Below, piece by piece: positions 1 to 10,732 of a stretch of 64,000 nucleotides of DNA (position 1 is its first letter; every line of letters begins with the position of its first letter). The stretch lies in NCBI GenBank assembly GCA_028023455.1, contig JAQFVV010012395.1, positions 6,266,001 to 6,330,000 of the forward strand, written 5' to 3'. The position numbers and the translations under genes were made by a program. Below the pieces are notes generated by a model. It saw only the letters and a program-made list of their open reading frames with translations, had not been told where the DNA came from and made no database searches. The DNA comes from Epiperipatus broadwayi (lineage: Eukaryota > Onychophora > Udeonychophora > Euonychophora > Peripatidae).

Positions 1-599
1 TTGATAAGAATGCCCTCTATATCTAAAAGCTGTGTACTGATGGTCCGCTGGGTGCAGCTTGATCTGCCAATAACTGGTAGTCAAATCGAATGTTGAAAAG
101 ACTTTCTTTCCTTTAAACTTCATTAATAAATCATGCATGGGTGGAGGGATGGTAAAATTGGGTATTGTGGCCCTATTGAGTTGTTGGGCATCTAAACATA
201 GCTGGATGGCTCCATTTTTTTTCTTACAATAACTAGGGGATTGCAATAAGGAGAAGAACATTTTTCAATAATTCCCCACTCCAACATCTGCTCCAACTGC
301 TTTTCCACCTCCTCTTTGAACTGATGAGGTATAGGGTATGATCGTGCTTGGAATGGTTCTCCTGGCTTTAGTTTAATTCTTTGTTGGTACCCCCCAATAA
401 TCCCAGGATTTTCTGAGAATATATCACTATAGTTCTGCAGTATTGCTTTAATTCTTTCTTTACCTTCCACAGAGACCGATCTCACTTCATTCACCTTTTC
501 TATCAGCATATCTGGGACAGCCTGATTAAGGCAAGCTTTCTGTTTGTCATGATATAGATGAGGGTAAAAATCTGGTTTCTTGGGTATTGCATACGACAA
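1..599 (-). pseudogene. Ty3/gypsy-type reverse transcriptase, N-terminal part
   Basis: Start of the reverse transcriptase domain of an LTR retrotransposon, on the minus strand and running off the window at base 1. An open frame of about 135 codons (599 down to 192) holds the linker and the first RT segment, recognised by YSDIFSENPG, QARSYPIPHQFKEEVEKQLE and the SSPYCNPLVIVRKK motif. The frame breaks at a run of eight A (minus sense) near 214-221. Downstream of that run, in another frame, come LCLDAQQLN, FSTFDLTTSYWQIKLHP and TAFRYRGHSY, all typical of Ty3/gypsy RT. One missing A explains the break: either a true mutation or a homopolymer sequencing slip. The YxDD catalytic box would lie outside the window. 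Confidence 0.82.
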
Positions 600-984
600 G
601 TTCCTTTTCGTACTCTAGTATACATTTGCTCCTATGCAAGAAGTCTGAACCAAGCACCACCTCATGGATTAAACTGTTCATTGTTAGAAATACATGGGGG
701 TTACTTGACCGTTGATTTCTAATTGCAGCCAGATTTGTCTCGGCACAAGTTTTACTTTGCGATTGTTTGCTAGTGTTACTTGGGTGAATTTCAATGGGAG
801 GATCTCGACCTCTGAATTTTTTTAATATGCTCCGGTATAATTCCTCCGATATCATGGAAATTTGACTCCCTGAGTCCAATAAGGCTCTTTTCTCAATCCC
901 TTCCAGCAACCCTGTTATCTTAGGACAGGTCTGTTGAGCATAGTTCGGTACTTTGTTTTCCCATGAGCATACTAGATTTGACAT
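547..984 (-). pseudogene. Retropepsin domain of the gypsy element
   Basis: Open frame of 145 codons carrying the retroviral-type aspartic protease of the same LTR element. The active site reads ALLDSGSQISMISEELY, with the DSG catalytic triad present, and a later segment VVLGSDFLHRSKCILEYEKE is the usual ALGMDFL-like flap and C-terminal motif. It overlaps the RT frame by about 50 bases in a different frame, so protease and RT are no longer readable as one polyprotein here. It lies directly downstream of the short gag frame. Confidence 0.78.
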
Positions 985-1038
985 TTCTTTCCCTGTTATT
1001 TTCTTTTTTTATGTCTTCTCCTCTTCTTTTTAGCCTTG

Positions 1039-1326
1039 CTATGACTGTACTCTTGTTTTATCTCCTTTTCTGACCCCTATTTTATTACTTAGTTGAAGAT
1101 ATTCGCTCTTTCTCTCCGATCTCCCTTCTATTTCATTTGACATTTCCCTTCTCATATCTTTTATCTCCTTTGACATCTGGTTGAGGTCAAGTCTCACGGT
1201 ATTGATAAACCTTTCCATCTTTGCCATTAGGTTTTCATTTTCCCTGTTGGGTTCCTCTTCACCTAGTGATTCCATTACTGCCTCTATACCACTTTCAGGT
1301 CTTTGAGGCTGGCTTTCTTCTGCCAT
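1039..1326 (-). pseudogene. Gag N-terminal fragment of the gypsy element
   Basis: A 95-codon frame beginning MAEESQPQRPESG and continuing into a charged, heptad-rich helix (MAKMERFINTVRLDLNQMSKE..). This looks like the N-terminus of a Ty3/gypsy gag. It ends only about 55 bases before the protease frame, so the capsid and nucleocapsid region normally between them is absent. Either this copy has an internal deletion or the family has an unusually short gag. Assignment rests mainly on position upstream of the protease. Confidence 0.55.
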
Positions 1327-2967
1327 TTTCCCATTTATTTCATATGTTTTTCACTCATATCTATCTTTTGTCTTCTGGACTATGATCTTGTCCACATACA
1401 TTATTATTTTCAATTGTTTACAATATTTGCTTTGTTATACGGCTTTAACTATATTTTATTTGATTCTCTTAAGACTATGGTTTAATGCTACTTTTATTAA
1501 CTTATTTCTTTTCATAAAATTATTCAGCATGCACCGCATATATATATATATATCCCGTTACAATATATATATATATATTCATTCAAATAAAGAGCCATGC
1601 AAATATCATTGTATAATAATAGTTATTTCTATCATAAACTTACAAGTCTTGATTCTGTATATAATATGTGTCTTGCAAACAACTGAAATTTAAAAATATA
1701 TGCTGAAAAGAGGTTATACTTGATAAAAAGATAAAACACTAACAAATTGATAAACTTGATGAGATGTAATTCTGAGTGAGGGGATAACAAGAAATGGAAG
1801 ATTTTACTATCTGGGTTGTATTATCCCTGCTAGGTAATGATAATATTTTATTTTAATAAAAAGTAAATTTTATCTTCTAATTTCTGGATAATTATTAATT
1901 TAATTTATGAAAGCATTATGTGTATATTTTATATAAAAGTTAGATCTTCATTCTAGCAATGAATTCACATCATCTGCACATAATTAACAGTAGCAAGCAA
2001 TATCCACATTATTGCTTATATGGGCTGCAATAATGATGAAACAGTTGTAGACATTGTAAAATGAGCAAAAAAATAATTATTGAGAATTGGAAACATGCAA
2101 AAGTTTTCAATGAAGAATTTCAAGACTTAGAAGAAAAATGTGTTAAAGAAAGTTAAAGAGACAAGGAGTTACAGTTGTTTGGGTATATATGTAGAATGGT
2201 TGATGATAAGAAAAATAAAAATCATACTTTTTGATATTACTCCAGACACAAACAAAAGAGACAAATTTTATGGAATAAGGGACAGAAGACATTAAAATAG
2301 AGTGACTTGCTAATTTGCATTTATTCAGCATTTTTGCGAAGATAGACAAAACAGGAGAAAATTGGTGAAGAAAATATCATATACTTACAAGCATTGATTT
2401 ACAGTTCATTATTAGATGAGTAATGATGAAATACCCTATTGCTTAAATACTGCATCCAAATTCTAAGCAGAACAGGTTTTAGATAGTGTACCAAAATAGA
2501 TAAGCCATGTGATCTATAAGGCTCAAACTTTCTGTAACAACACCTTTGACATAATTCATTTTAAATAGATCCACTAATAATTATATTAATTATTATTAGA
2601 CAAGAGATTATATTATTTTTAGCCCAGATGTCCACTTTAATCCCATTTAAAGATTAATATATGTTTTTTCATTTAACAGAAATACACATTTTTTATTAAT
2701 CCATGCCCCCCCCCCCCAGATATATTTAAAATTTCCATTCCTCATGTTCTTGAAAAATATAAATAAAGATGTTTGCCAAAGTAAATGTTTTCCCCAAGAT
2801 GCATTTCATGCTGAATCAGCACTATTTTATTGACTCAAGTCATAAAAGATAACTTCATTTGTTTAGTATGTTTCAATATCAAATTACTATAAACTTGATC
2901 TATAAGTACCAAACTTCCTAAACTCTCATCTTGGCAATCACTTATCTATTTAGTATATTTTTATTCA
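1327..2967. other. AT-rich intronic DNA, possible gypsy 5' leader or LTR
   Basis: No gene recognised. A 5' LTR and primer-binding site for the minus-strand gypsy element would be expected here, but I could not delimit repeats because the second LTR is outside the window. Short TA microsatellites lie near 1540-1580, and 12 consecutive C at 2706-2717. A heavily decayed family A hammerhead relic is at 2783-2845. Confidence 0.5.
2783..2845 (-). ncRNA. Decayed hammerhead ribozyme relic (family A)
   Basis: Minus-strand sequence similar to the family A ribozymes. The stem II hairpin GTGCTGATTCAGCA and the GAAATGCATCTTGGG 3' half are recognisable, but the CTGATGAG core has decayed to CAATAAAATA. Not expected to cleave. 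Recognised only by comparison with 13990-14062. Confidence 0.5.
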
Positions 2968-2969
2968 TA

Positions 2970-4205
2970 CAGTGTGTACCAGTATTTCTAGTTGTCTGCA
3001 GCACTATTTCCATATCAGTGCATATGTAATGACATAACAACCATTTATCGCAAAAATTTTAAATCACTAATGCCTCTGGATCATAAATTATAACATAAAA
3101 TGTGACACTGTGTCTTGTATCTTTGTAGAAAATTCATCATAGAACAACAATATTAATGTTAAATTTTGTTTTAAATAGGTTACATTTGCTACTGAAATTC
3201 TTGAAATAGTTCAGATTATATATCGTAATGAAAGTCATGAGTTGTAAAAAGATTTAGCTCTGAAGATGATACACATTCCAAACATTTCAAAATAACTGTA
3301 AATGAAGAAAACATTTAAAAAGTAGCAAAATTCATCAAAATGGTTGCTGTGTTTCTGTCAAACTCACCACAAAACTATTGGCAACCCCAAAAAACTGTAC
3401 ATCACATTTTAATGAAAGCTTTGAAAAAGGGAAAGGCATGCACCTTATGCCTCACTTATTGACAATCAACCAAAAAATGCCAGAGTAGACCTTTGCAGAG
3501 GCATGTAAAGAATAATGATTATGAATCCAGAACTCTGGTCAAACATCATAATAGTGACATGACATGGTGTTTCAATACAAGCCATTAACCAAAGTACTGG
3601 AATGCAGAATGGAAATAATCAGAAGATAGAAAACTAAAAACAAATTGCAAATGCAAAAGAGCTGAATGTAAAATATTGTTTGTTTATTCTAAAGGCATAT
3701 TATATTATCTATGAAATACATTCCTGAAGATCAAATACTAAAGCTAACTATAACTTGGATGTTTTGCATTGGTTTTTATAACAAAATTTTTAACAAGTGA
3801 TTTGAATATCATGAACAGGGCTCTTGGATATTGCTATGTTATAACACACTGGCCCACAATGCCAGAAATGTGCATAGTTTTTGGACAAAAAAAAAAGCAT
3901 CATCGTGCTTGAGAATCTACCTTATTTTCCTGATTTAGCACCCTTTGGCTATTTCCAAAATTAAAGTTTGCTATAAAAGGAACATGTGGTTCAATTCAGG
4001 GTATGCAGAAGCTTGTGAACGAAGTTTTGAAGATCTGATTCCAATGAAGGATTTCAAGGACTGTTCCAAATAGTTTTACAATTATTTTCAGCAGTATATT
4101 GATTCACAGTGAGATTATTTTAAATAAACAACAACAAAAAAATAAACCCTAAATAATGGCTTGGGTTTTATTTTACATCAATCATCTTTTTACTGGGACA
4201 CACTA
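2970..4205 (+). mobile_element. Mariner-type DNA transposon, end to end but dead
   Basis: A 1236-bp element flanked by TA (2968-2969 and 4206-4207). The ends are imperfect terminal inverted repeats: CAGTGTGTACCAGTATTTC on the left, and on the right the reverse complement reads (T)AGTGTGTCCCAGTAAAA. Length, TA target and repeat type fit the mariner branch of IS630-Tc1-mariner. Confidence 0.8.
3090..4130 (+). pseudogene. Mariner transposase pseudogene
   Basis: Remains of a cut-and-paste DD34D transposase spread over several frames with many stops. Recognisable blocks: MTWCFQYKPLT near 3558-3590 (family GDETWCF, the first catalytic Asp region); LAHNARNV near 3850-3875 (family HDNAxxHNARNV); NLPYFPDLAPFGYF near 3912-3957 (family YSPDLAPxDYxLF); and KLKFAIKGT near 3960-3987. 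By alignment the second catalytic Asp (of HDNA) appears as Tyr and the third (of the xDY motif) as Gly, so the active site is gone even apart from the frameshifts. A run of ten A at 3887-3896 is one break point. Confidence 0.75.
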
Positions 4206-4389
4206 TATATTTCAAAAGTATATAGTGGAATGGAAGGTTTTAATAAAAAAATAAATATATTATATTTAAGAGTAATGTGATTTATTGTGACTTCTCCTTA
4301 AATGGAGTCAGGAATCTCTCAGCAACTATGCCCAAAGAAACCTGTTAGCCTCTTTACCTTCCCCTTCCATTCCCCACCCTAAGCTACCA

Positions 4390-4612
4390 AACTCTCCACA
4401 CAGTAGTGCCACCTAGTACAAGCCTTCATAATCAATGAATACAGGAACGTTTGTGCATAAAACCCCTATCTAGTGCCTACTCATCCAACATCTCCAGACT
4501 AGTTTCTGGCTTGTGGCCATCATCAATGAGGAGCACTTGTTGGCAGTACTGTATGGAGAATTTGGTATTCTTATTAAAAGCACATGAAAGCATATGAAAT
4601 GGTGATCAGGTT
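4390..4612 (-). mobile_element. Family B hammerhead element, truncated inverted dimer
   Basis: Minus-strand copy of the short family B repeat (body about 4390-4535) followed on the plus strand by only the distal tail of a second copy (about 4545-4612, ACTGTATGGAGAATTTGG.. to ..GGTGATCA). It has the same head-to-head design as the copies at 30998-31379 and 53759-54120. No coding capacity. A clear target-site duplication was not identified. Confidence 0.6.
4491..4533 (-). ncRNA. Hammerhead ribozyme, family B, one core change
   Basis: Minus strand: stem I 5' TCCTCA, core TTGATGA (consensus CTGANGA, so C3 is T), stem II TGGCCACAAGCCA, then GAAA, CTAG, GTC and TGGAGA. The catalytic C3 to T change should disable it. 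Confidence 0.6.
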
Positions 4613-4896
4613 ATATATTATATTTAGTAAATACTTAGACATTTTATTTAATTCGTTAGAATTTTGCATGTATTTATGTTTAAGTTGATGCCAGCTTGAT
4701 TGGTAAATGAGATTTGTTTTAGAAAATTAGTAAATGAACTGTACAGCAATTGTCTGCTATTTGTAAAATATTTTAAATCTACATTCCCAATAGTCTAATA
4801 AAATTTTGTCATAAACTCTTTTTAAAAAGTCTTGCTTCCTGATTAAAAAGTTGAAATGCATATCTATTTATAAACAACGGACTTACAATTTTAATA

Positions 4897-4909
4897 CCCC
4901 CCCCCCCCC
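4897..4909 (+). repeat. Poly-C tract
   Basis: Thirteen consecutive C in otherwise AT-rich sequence. Similar C or G runs occur at 2706-2717, 24972-24982, 34013-34024, 36629-36637 (G) and 38776-38785 (G). Confidence 0.95.
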
Positions 4910-4990
4910 GTCCCACAAATCTTTTCTTCTCATAACATTTACACTTTCAACTTAATTTTTCAGAATCTTTTCAAAATAATTCCAGTCAAC

Positions 4991-5063
4991 GTTATCTTAT
5001 TTCGCAGACACAGAAGGCATCACTTGGTTCGTAAGTGCTTCTGTGTCCGACAAAAGATAAAAC
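4991..5063 (+). other. Long imperfect hairpin, precursor-miRNA-like
   Basis: The arms 4991-5024 and 5032-5063 pair over most of their length. GACACAGAAG pairs with CTTCTGTGTC, CACTT with AAGTG across a GGTTCGT loop, and TTATCTT with AAGATAA at the base; a GCAT bulge sits on the 5' arm. It is about 73 nt, less AT-rich than its surroundings, with no tRNA or transposon signature. It could be a microRNA precursor, a small inverted-repeat relic, or chance. I do not recognise either arm as a known invertebrate microRNA. Confidence 0.4.
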
Positions 5064-5734
5064 TCAGTGCACTTTCTAAAACTCTGCTTTTAGTCTAAAG
5101 GATTTAAATGCCAAATCAATCTACAAAAACTATTAATCTTTTCTTTAGCATTTTAAAGCATATATTAATATTAAAGGAATGAACTTTTTCATCACTGCAT
5201 AAAAAGTTTGTTGGTATGTTTTTAACACAAAAAAAAATGTGATTGGCATTTTCACCTTCCAAACTTTACAATTTCATTTATTGGTAATTATTATAAAACT
5301 TAAACATATACCATGATTATTTACGTATGTAACATTACCTAACCCGACAACTAAATAATAATATGCGATAATCTTTTAAGAGTGTATATAAATGAAAAAA
5401 TGAAATATGTATGTAGTTTTTTCTATACGTCATATTTAAATGCCTCGTGTTCAAAGACTGAATCAAATAAATGTTTACCTATTATTTGTAATTTTTATTA
5501 TTCATAGCTTAGACACATCTTAGATAATAATTAACATCTAATTGCAACTATTGTTTTATGCCATTATCTTATTTTTATAGTAGAATATACTTGTTTGAAA
5601 ACTACATTAATATATTATCCCTAGTTCTCCCATATTTTATTTGTTAAATGGAGTATTTTATGTCAAAGAGTGTAGTTTGAAGACTGATACAGCACAGAGT
5701 TGCTATAAAAGTTTTAAAAATATTTTAGAAAGAG

Positions 5735-6005
5735 GATCACATTTGTAAAAATAAAATAAAAATGTAGATCACAATTGTTTATTTTAATATTTTCTTTTGA
5801 ATTCTGTGCATAAAACAAATGAGGATAAAAGAAGAGGAATTAAAAAAGCTGTTGATGCTTTTGAATTTCGATGCTGAAGAAAATTTTGCTAATGGCAATG
5901 AGAATGAAGAAGTGGAATCACTGAATTATTCATACATTTCAAGTTTTGCTTTAAATGCAAATGACAAAAGTGAAATTTTTTTCTTGTCATATTATAAGTT
6001 TAAGT
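5735..6005 (+). repeat. Dispersed repeat with a 71-codon frame, copy 1
   Basis: This segment is repeated at 10733-11035. It carries a frame from 5819 to 6034 (MRIKEEELKKLLMLLNFD.., an acidic peptide). The second copy keeps the DNA similarity but not the frame (gaps that are not multiples of three), so there is no sign of protein-level selection. The source element is unknown; an acidic N-terminus of a transposase is possible but unproven. Confidence 0.5.
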
Positions 6006-7065
6006 GTGTATATCTCAAAAAGATCCATAATTAAAAAAAGAGATGGATGAATACTATTGAAGAATCTAAAAAGTCAAAATTTGTTATGGGTGATTCTAAA
6101 AAAATATATTAATGTGATCACTAGCAATTGACTTTGATGTAATAATACTAAGAATTATTTAAAAATAAACAATGCAAGAGTTCAGTAATTAATTTCTGCA
6201 ATATGATATAATGAAGATTAAATACTCTTTGTTGTGACCATAACCTTATGGATCTTCAAATCCAAGGATGCAATTTTTCAATAATAGCAATAGTGTATTA
6301 AGATTTTATTTTATATTTTTTGAATGGTTGGTTAACTATTAGTTTGAGATCTGATTGGCTCAAATCATTCTTTTAGTAGCAAGCCTTTGTTGGCCTAGCT
6401 TTTATAAATTTTGAAATTGAAATGTTCAATTAAAAATGCTCATAGTGATATTTATTTTACTTGTTTATTTTTATTTTACTCAACCAGGAATACAACAGGA
6501 AGTTCTACTTTTTGGAACTGTGTTTTACACAGACGCACACAGTTAATTTAAAGGTAAACTATAGTACTCATGGATAAATGACATAACCATCATTATTAAT
6601 ACCATTGGCTGCAGAAAGGAGTTTGCTATTAACTGAAAGGAGACCCTTTGATTCCTCTTGGAGGCCTTAAAGGAACCGAGCAGGGCAAATTCCTAATGTC
6701 CACTCCATACGTTCTTGTCGTTGCAGCTGTTATTACTATGTGATTATTCATATAGTATATGAACATGGATGGGCTGCTCATTAACATGCATTAGCCAGCG
6801 TGGTGAGTTTATTGGCTTTTTACCTCTGAGTTTAAGATCAAGAAACACCATGGTCTTTCTTCTTGGTGCCTGATAAGGCAGAATGAATGTTTGTGTAAAT
6901 GATAAGTATTTTTCCAATACATATATACAATTATGACAGACAAAAATAAAGCATGGCCCTTATTCCCAGGAGGCTGTAAAGTCACCAACCAAGGCAGCGG
7001 TTGGTGGCCGAAGGCAGAGGGTGCTAAGAATCCCCTGATTGTGGAACCAGGCTGCCATTTGATGA

Positions 7066-7980
7066 CGACTTTCAAGTGAAGGAAGATTGCAAGAATTAGA
7101 AGAAGAATTGTCTTATATTAAATGGGACATTATTGGACTTTGTGAAGTTAGAAGAAAAGGTGAAGAAACAATTGATTTAAAAAGTGGACATATACTCCAT
7201 TATAAAGGCACACATATTGGAAATACAAGTGGAGTAGGATTCATTATAAATAAAAAGTGGAAGAAAAATATTGTGGAGATTGATGGTGTATCGGACAGAG
7301 TTGCAAGATTAGTTATACAACTTAATAGCAGATACCAAATGCAGATAATTCAGGTTTATGCCCCAACAAGTTCTCATAGTGATGAAGTAGTAGAAGATTT
7401 TTATATGGATGTACAAAAGGCTTTTGATCAGAGTAAACAACATTTTAAAATTGTTATGGGAGACTTTAATGCTAGAATTGGTAGACAAATGAAAGATGAA
7501 ATTGCTGTAGGTAATTTTGGTTATGGTAATAGAAATGAGAGAGGACATAGACTTGTGGAGTTTGCAGAAAAAGAAAAACTTTATATTATGAATTCATTTT
7601 TTGAAAAAAATGTTAAAAGGAAATGGACATGGAAGCATCCAAATGAAGGTACAGCAGAATTGGATTATATTTTGACTAACAGGAAATACATATTTCAAGA
7701 TTGTAATGTTCTTAATAAATTTAACACAGGAAGTGATCATCGATTAGTAAGGTGTAAGTTACGTGTTAATGTAAAACTAGAGAGACATTTTTTGAGAAAA
7801 ACAATATTTACAGTTGATATTCCTAATCTTCAGAAACATTCTAATGAATTTAAATTAGAACTTACAAATAGGTTTCAAGTGTTAGGAGATTTTGAACATG
7901 ATTCAGATTTGAATGAAATTAATATGAAAATAACTGATACACTTTTAAAAACTGCAACAAAGATAGCTGGTAGAAAAAAG
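7066..7980 (+). pseudogene. RTE LINE apurinic-type endonuclease domain
   Basis: The open frame starts after stop codons at 7060-7065; the recognisable protein begins RLSSEGRLQELEEELSY, matching the usual RTE N-terminus. This is the endonuclease that nicks the target for target-primed reverse transcription. Visible motifs, counting from the TTG at 7087: WDIIGLCEVRRKGE (residues 13-26, catalytic Glu), QVYAPTSS (89-96), MGDFNARIG (124-132, Asp and Asn), ELDYIL (191-196) and GSDHRLV (215-221, catalytic Asp-His). All catalytic residues are present. The frame is cut by an amber stop at 7981-7983, in phase with the RT that follows, so one change separates it from a single long frame. Confidence 0.87.
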
Positions 7981-7986
7981 TAGCAA

Positions 7987-9855
7987 TTGACTAATAAAAT
8001 TTCTACTGAGACTAGAGAATTTATGAAGAAAAGAAGGAATATGAAGATATACAAAAATGATGTATTAAAAAGAATTGAATATCTCGAATTTTGTAAAATG
8101 GTACGGAAAAGAGTTGAAAATGATATAAGAAAGTATAACTGTGAAATAGCAAGGAAAGCTGTAGAAGAAAATAAAAGTCTCAAGAATGTTAAACAACATT
8201 TTGGTATTGGTAGGAAATTTATATCTGCAAGAAGAAAAAAAGATGGAATTATTACTAAAAAGAGAGATGACATCATGAAATTGGTAGAAGATTTTTATCA
8301 AGAATTATATAGTAATAAAGAACAAGTACCTCCTATATCTATTACATCTTCTGAATTGCCCAGAATTTTAAATGAAGAAGTGAGACATGCAATTAAATGT
8401 ATGAAGAAAGGAAAGGTTCCAGGAAATGACGGAATTATAATTGATATATTAAAAGAAGGATGTGAAGAAATAGAAACAATTTTAGCAAAGTTATATACCA
8501 AATGTCTAAATGATAAAGATGTACCAGAAGATTGGAAGAATGCAGTAATAATATTAATATTTAAAAAAGGTGATAAAGAAGATATTAGAAATTACAGACC
8601 TATCAGCCTTTTATCAGTTTTATATAAAATTTTTACCAAGATAATTACAACTCGTCTACAGAGAACTTTGGATTTCCACCAACCAAGAGAACAAGCTGGA
8701 TTTAAAAGTGGTTTTAGTACAATAGATCATATCCAGGTATTGAGAGAAGTCATAGAAAGGACAAATGAATATGAGTTGTCATTATGTTTTGGATTTGTAG
8801 ATTATGAAAAGGCATTCGATTCTATACACATTTCTTCAGTGATTAAAGCATTGGATCATCAAGGTATAGATCCAGGATATTGTCATATTTTAAAGAATAT
8901 TTATAAAAATGCAACAGCAACAATTAGATTACATAATGATACTGGAAAAATCAACATTGAGAAAGGTGTAAGGCAAGATGACCCCATATCTCCAAAACTT
9001 TTTACAGCAGTGCTGCAAGAAGTATTTTGTGGATTAAAATGGGAAACTAAAGGAATGAAAGTAAATGGAGAGTATTTAAGTCATTTAGATTTTGCAGATG
9101 ATGTAGTTGTTTTTGTAAGTAATGCTTCAGAGCTGCAGGAAATGTTGCAGGAGTTAGCAGATGAAAGTAGAAAAGTAGGACTAAAGATAAATGTTAAAAA
9201 GACTAAAGTAATGTTTAATCAATTTGCTCAAAATATGAAAATAAAGATTGATTATGAAGAATTAGAAGAAGTTAACAATTACAAATACCTTGGTCAGATT
9301 ATTAATACAGATGGAAACATAATGGAGGAAATTAATCATAGAATTAAACTTGGTTGGAGTGCTTTTGGTAGAAATAACTTGATACTAAAAGGAAATATGC
9401 CTATGTGTTTGAAAAGAATGGTTTTTAACAAATGTGTTTTACCAGTTCTTACTTATGGATATGAGACTTGGACACTTAATAGAAGAGCAATACAGAGACT
9501 TCAGACCACTCAAAGGAGTATGGAGAGATGTATGTTGGGAGTAACAAGAAGAGATCGAAAACACAATGTATGAGTAAGACAACAAACAGGTGTTACTGAC
9601 CTTATTGAAAAAATTAAAAGATTGAAATGGAGTTGGGCTGGACATATTGCTAGATGAAATGATAATAGATGGACAATTGAAATTTTAAACTGGATTCCAA
9701 GAGATTGTAAAAGACCCAGAAAGAGACCACATGTGAGATGGATGGATGAAATAAGAAAATGTGCAGGGGTGTTGTGGAAAAAAGAAGCTAAAGATCGGAG
9801 AAGATGGATTAAACTTGGAGAGACCTTCATCCTGCAGTGGATTGATAATGGTTGA
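7987..9855 (+). pseudogene. RTE LINE reverse transcriptase and C-terminus
   Basis: Continues in the same frame as the endonuclease. The reverse transcriptase has its motifs in order: GNDGIIIDILKEG, NYRPISLLSVLYKIFTK, REQAGFKSGFSTIDHI, FVDYEKAFDSI, KGVRQDDPISPKLF, LDFADDVVVF (catalytic FADD at residues 369-372 from 7987), and NYKYLG. A TGA at 9571-9573 breaks the frame, but the expected C-terminus continues in phase: TGVTDLIEKIKRLKWSWAGH, then PRKRPHVRWMDEIRK and RRRWIKLGETF, up to a stop at 9853-9855. A further TGA lies at 9655-9657. With the amber stop at 7981 that makes three in-phase stops and no frameshift, so this copy is recent but inactive. Confidence 0.87.
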
Positions 9856-9871
9856 TGATGATGATGATGAT
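9852..9871 (+). repeat. GAT microsatellite at the LINE 3' end
   Basis: Six or so GAT units directly after the LINE stop codon. The minus-strand LINE copy at 14572 begins with the complementary ATC repeats, so this is the element's own 3' tail. Confidence 0.85.
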
Positions 9872-10070
9872 TAATACCATTTAAAATTGAATATGGCAAT
9901 TTTATCCTCAAAAGAAAAAGAAAATTCAAAGAGAAAAGAGCTAAAAATGAATTTTGCAATAATAATACAAATCACACTGTGAAACAAATCTGAAATGGTA
10001 AATAAAATAAAGTCATACAACATGTGACTTAATTTGATAAGCTTGTAATCATAAACTAAAATAAAGAGAT

Positions 10071-10168
10071 GGTAATAGCTCTAACAAGCTTTATTGATTA
10101 ATGTTGCAAGAGAAAGCATGGTAATAGCTCTAACAAGCTTTATTGATTAATGTTGCAAGAGAAAGCAT
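10071..10168 (+). repeat. Tandem duplication, two 49-bp units
   Basis: Two identical 49-bp units starting GGTAATAGCTCTAACAAGC at 10071 and 10120. The second unit also serves as the left arm of the inverted repeat that follows. Confidence 0.9.
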
Positions 10169-10292
10169 TTAAAATCTCTAACTAAAAATTATTCCCAGCC
10201 ACAGACTGGTTTCTAGCTATTGCGTTCCTCAGTGAGATTTTAAATGCTTTCTCTTGCGGCATTAATCAATAAAGCTTGTGAGAGTTATTAGC
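10120..10292. repeat. Inverted repeat around a hammerhead-like motif (family C)
   Basis: Arms 10120-10178 and 10233-10292 are nearly perfect inverted copies of about 59 bp. The spacer holds a minus-strand hammerhead-like motif (10200-10240). Same overall plan as the family A and B inverted dimers, but unrelated arm sequence. Confidence 0.7.
10198..10240 (-). ncRNA. Possible hammerhead ribozyme (family C)
   Basis: Minus strand: CTGAGGA (fits CTGANGA), a short ACGCAATAGCTA segment with only two good stem II pairs (GC/GC), then GAAA, CCAG, GTC and TGTGG. Stem I is CA/TG plus CT/GG with a mismatch. The core consensus is met, but the stems are weak, so this is tentative. Confidence 0.35.
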
Positions 10293-10315
10293 ACACTCTT
10301 TATTTTAGTAAATCT

Positions 10316-10545
10316 GAAATGCTTTTGAGTTGAACATATTGCTGGAAAAGATGGTCAGTTCAACTTAAGATGGATCTCAGGGATTGAAAAAAAGATTCAG
10401 AAGGAGTCCACATGTGAGATATATAGATGAAGCAAGAAAGTTTGCTAGTAGATGTTAATAAAAAACCAAGTTGTGGATTAAAGAAACTGGATTAAACTTG
10501 GTTCATCTTGCAGTGGCTCAATAATAATTGAAAATGGTATGGATG
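10316..10545 (+). mobile_element. RTE LINE 3' fragment
   Basis: Decayed match to the last 200 bases of the RTE element at 9620-9860: GAACATATTGCTGG, GATTCAGAAGGAGTCCACATG and GGATTAAACTTGG with interruptions. No open frame. Confidence 0.7.
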
Positions 10546-10732
10546 ACTTTTAAATCTCAATAAACTTTGTTTTTTTATCACAATTCAATTGCAATTGTTC
10601 ATTATATTCTATAGTCAGCCATATTTTTCTATTAAAGATTGCCTTTGAGATTAACAACATTATAAAATGAGATCTACTTTCCCATAAAAATCACTATCAA
10701 ATTTTCCAAAAAAAGTACTGTTTAAAAAAAAA

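Larger units (their letters stand above)
4613..5734. other. AT-rich intronic DNA
   Basis: Apart from the poly-C tract and the hairpin at 4991-5063, nothing recognisable as a gene or element. Confidence 0.5.
6960..9871 (+). mobile_element. RTE-type LINE, nearly full length
   Basis: Non-LTR retrotransposon with an endonuclease-reverse transcriptase frame at 7066-9855 and a 3' end made of GAT repeats (9852-9871), as is typical of the RTE group. The 5' limit is uncertain: sequence from about 6960 is unlike the surrounding filler and is GC-richer, consistent with a short 5' untranslated region. It is inserted in the intron 5' of the 12711 exon, in the same orientation as the gene. Confidence 0.85.
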
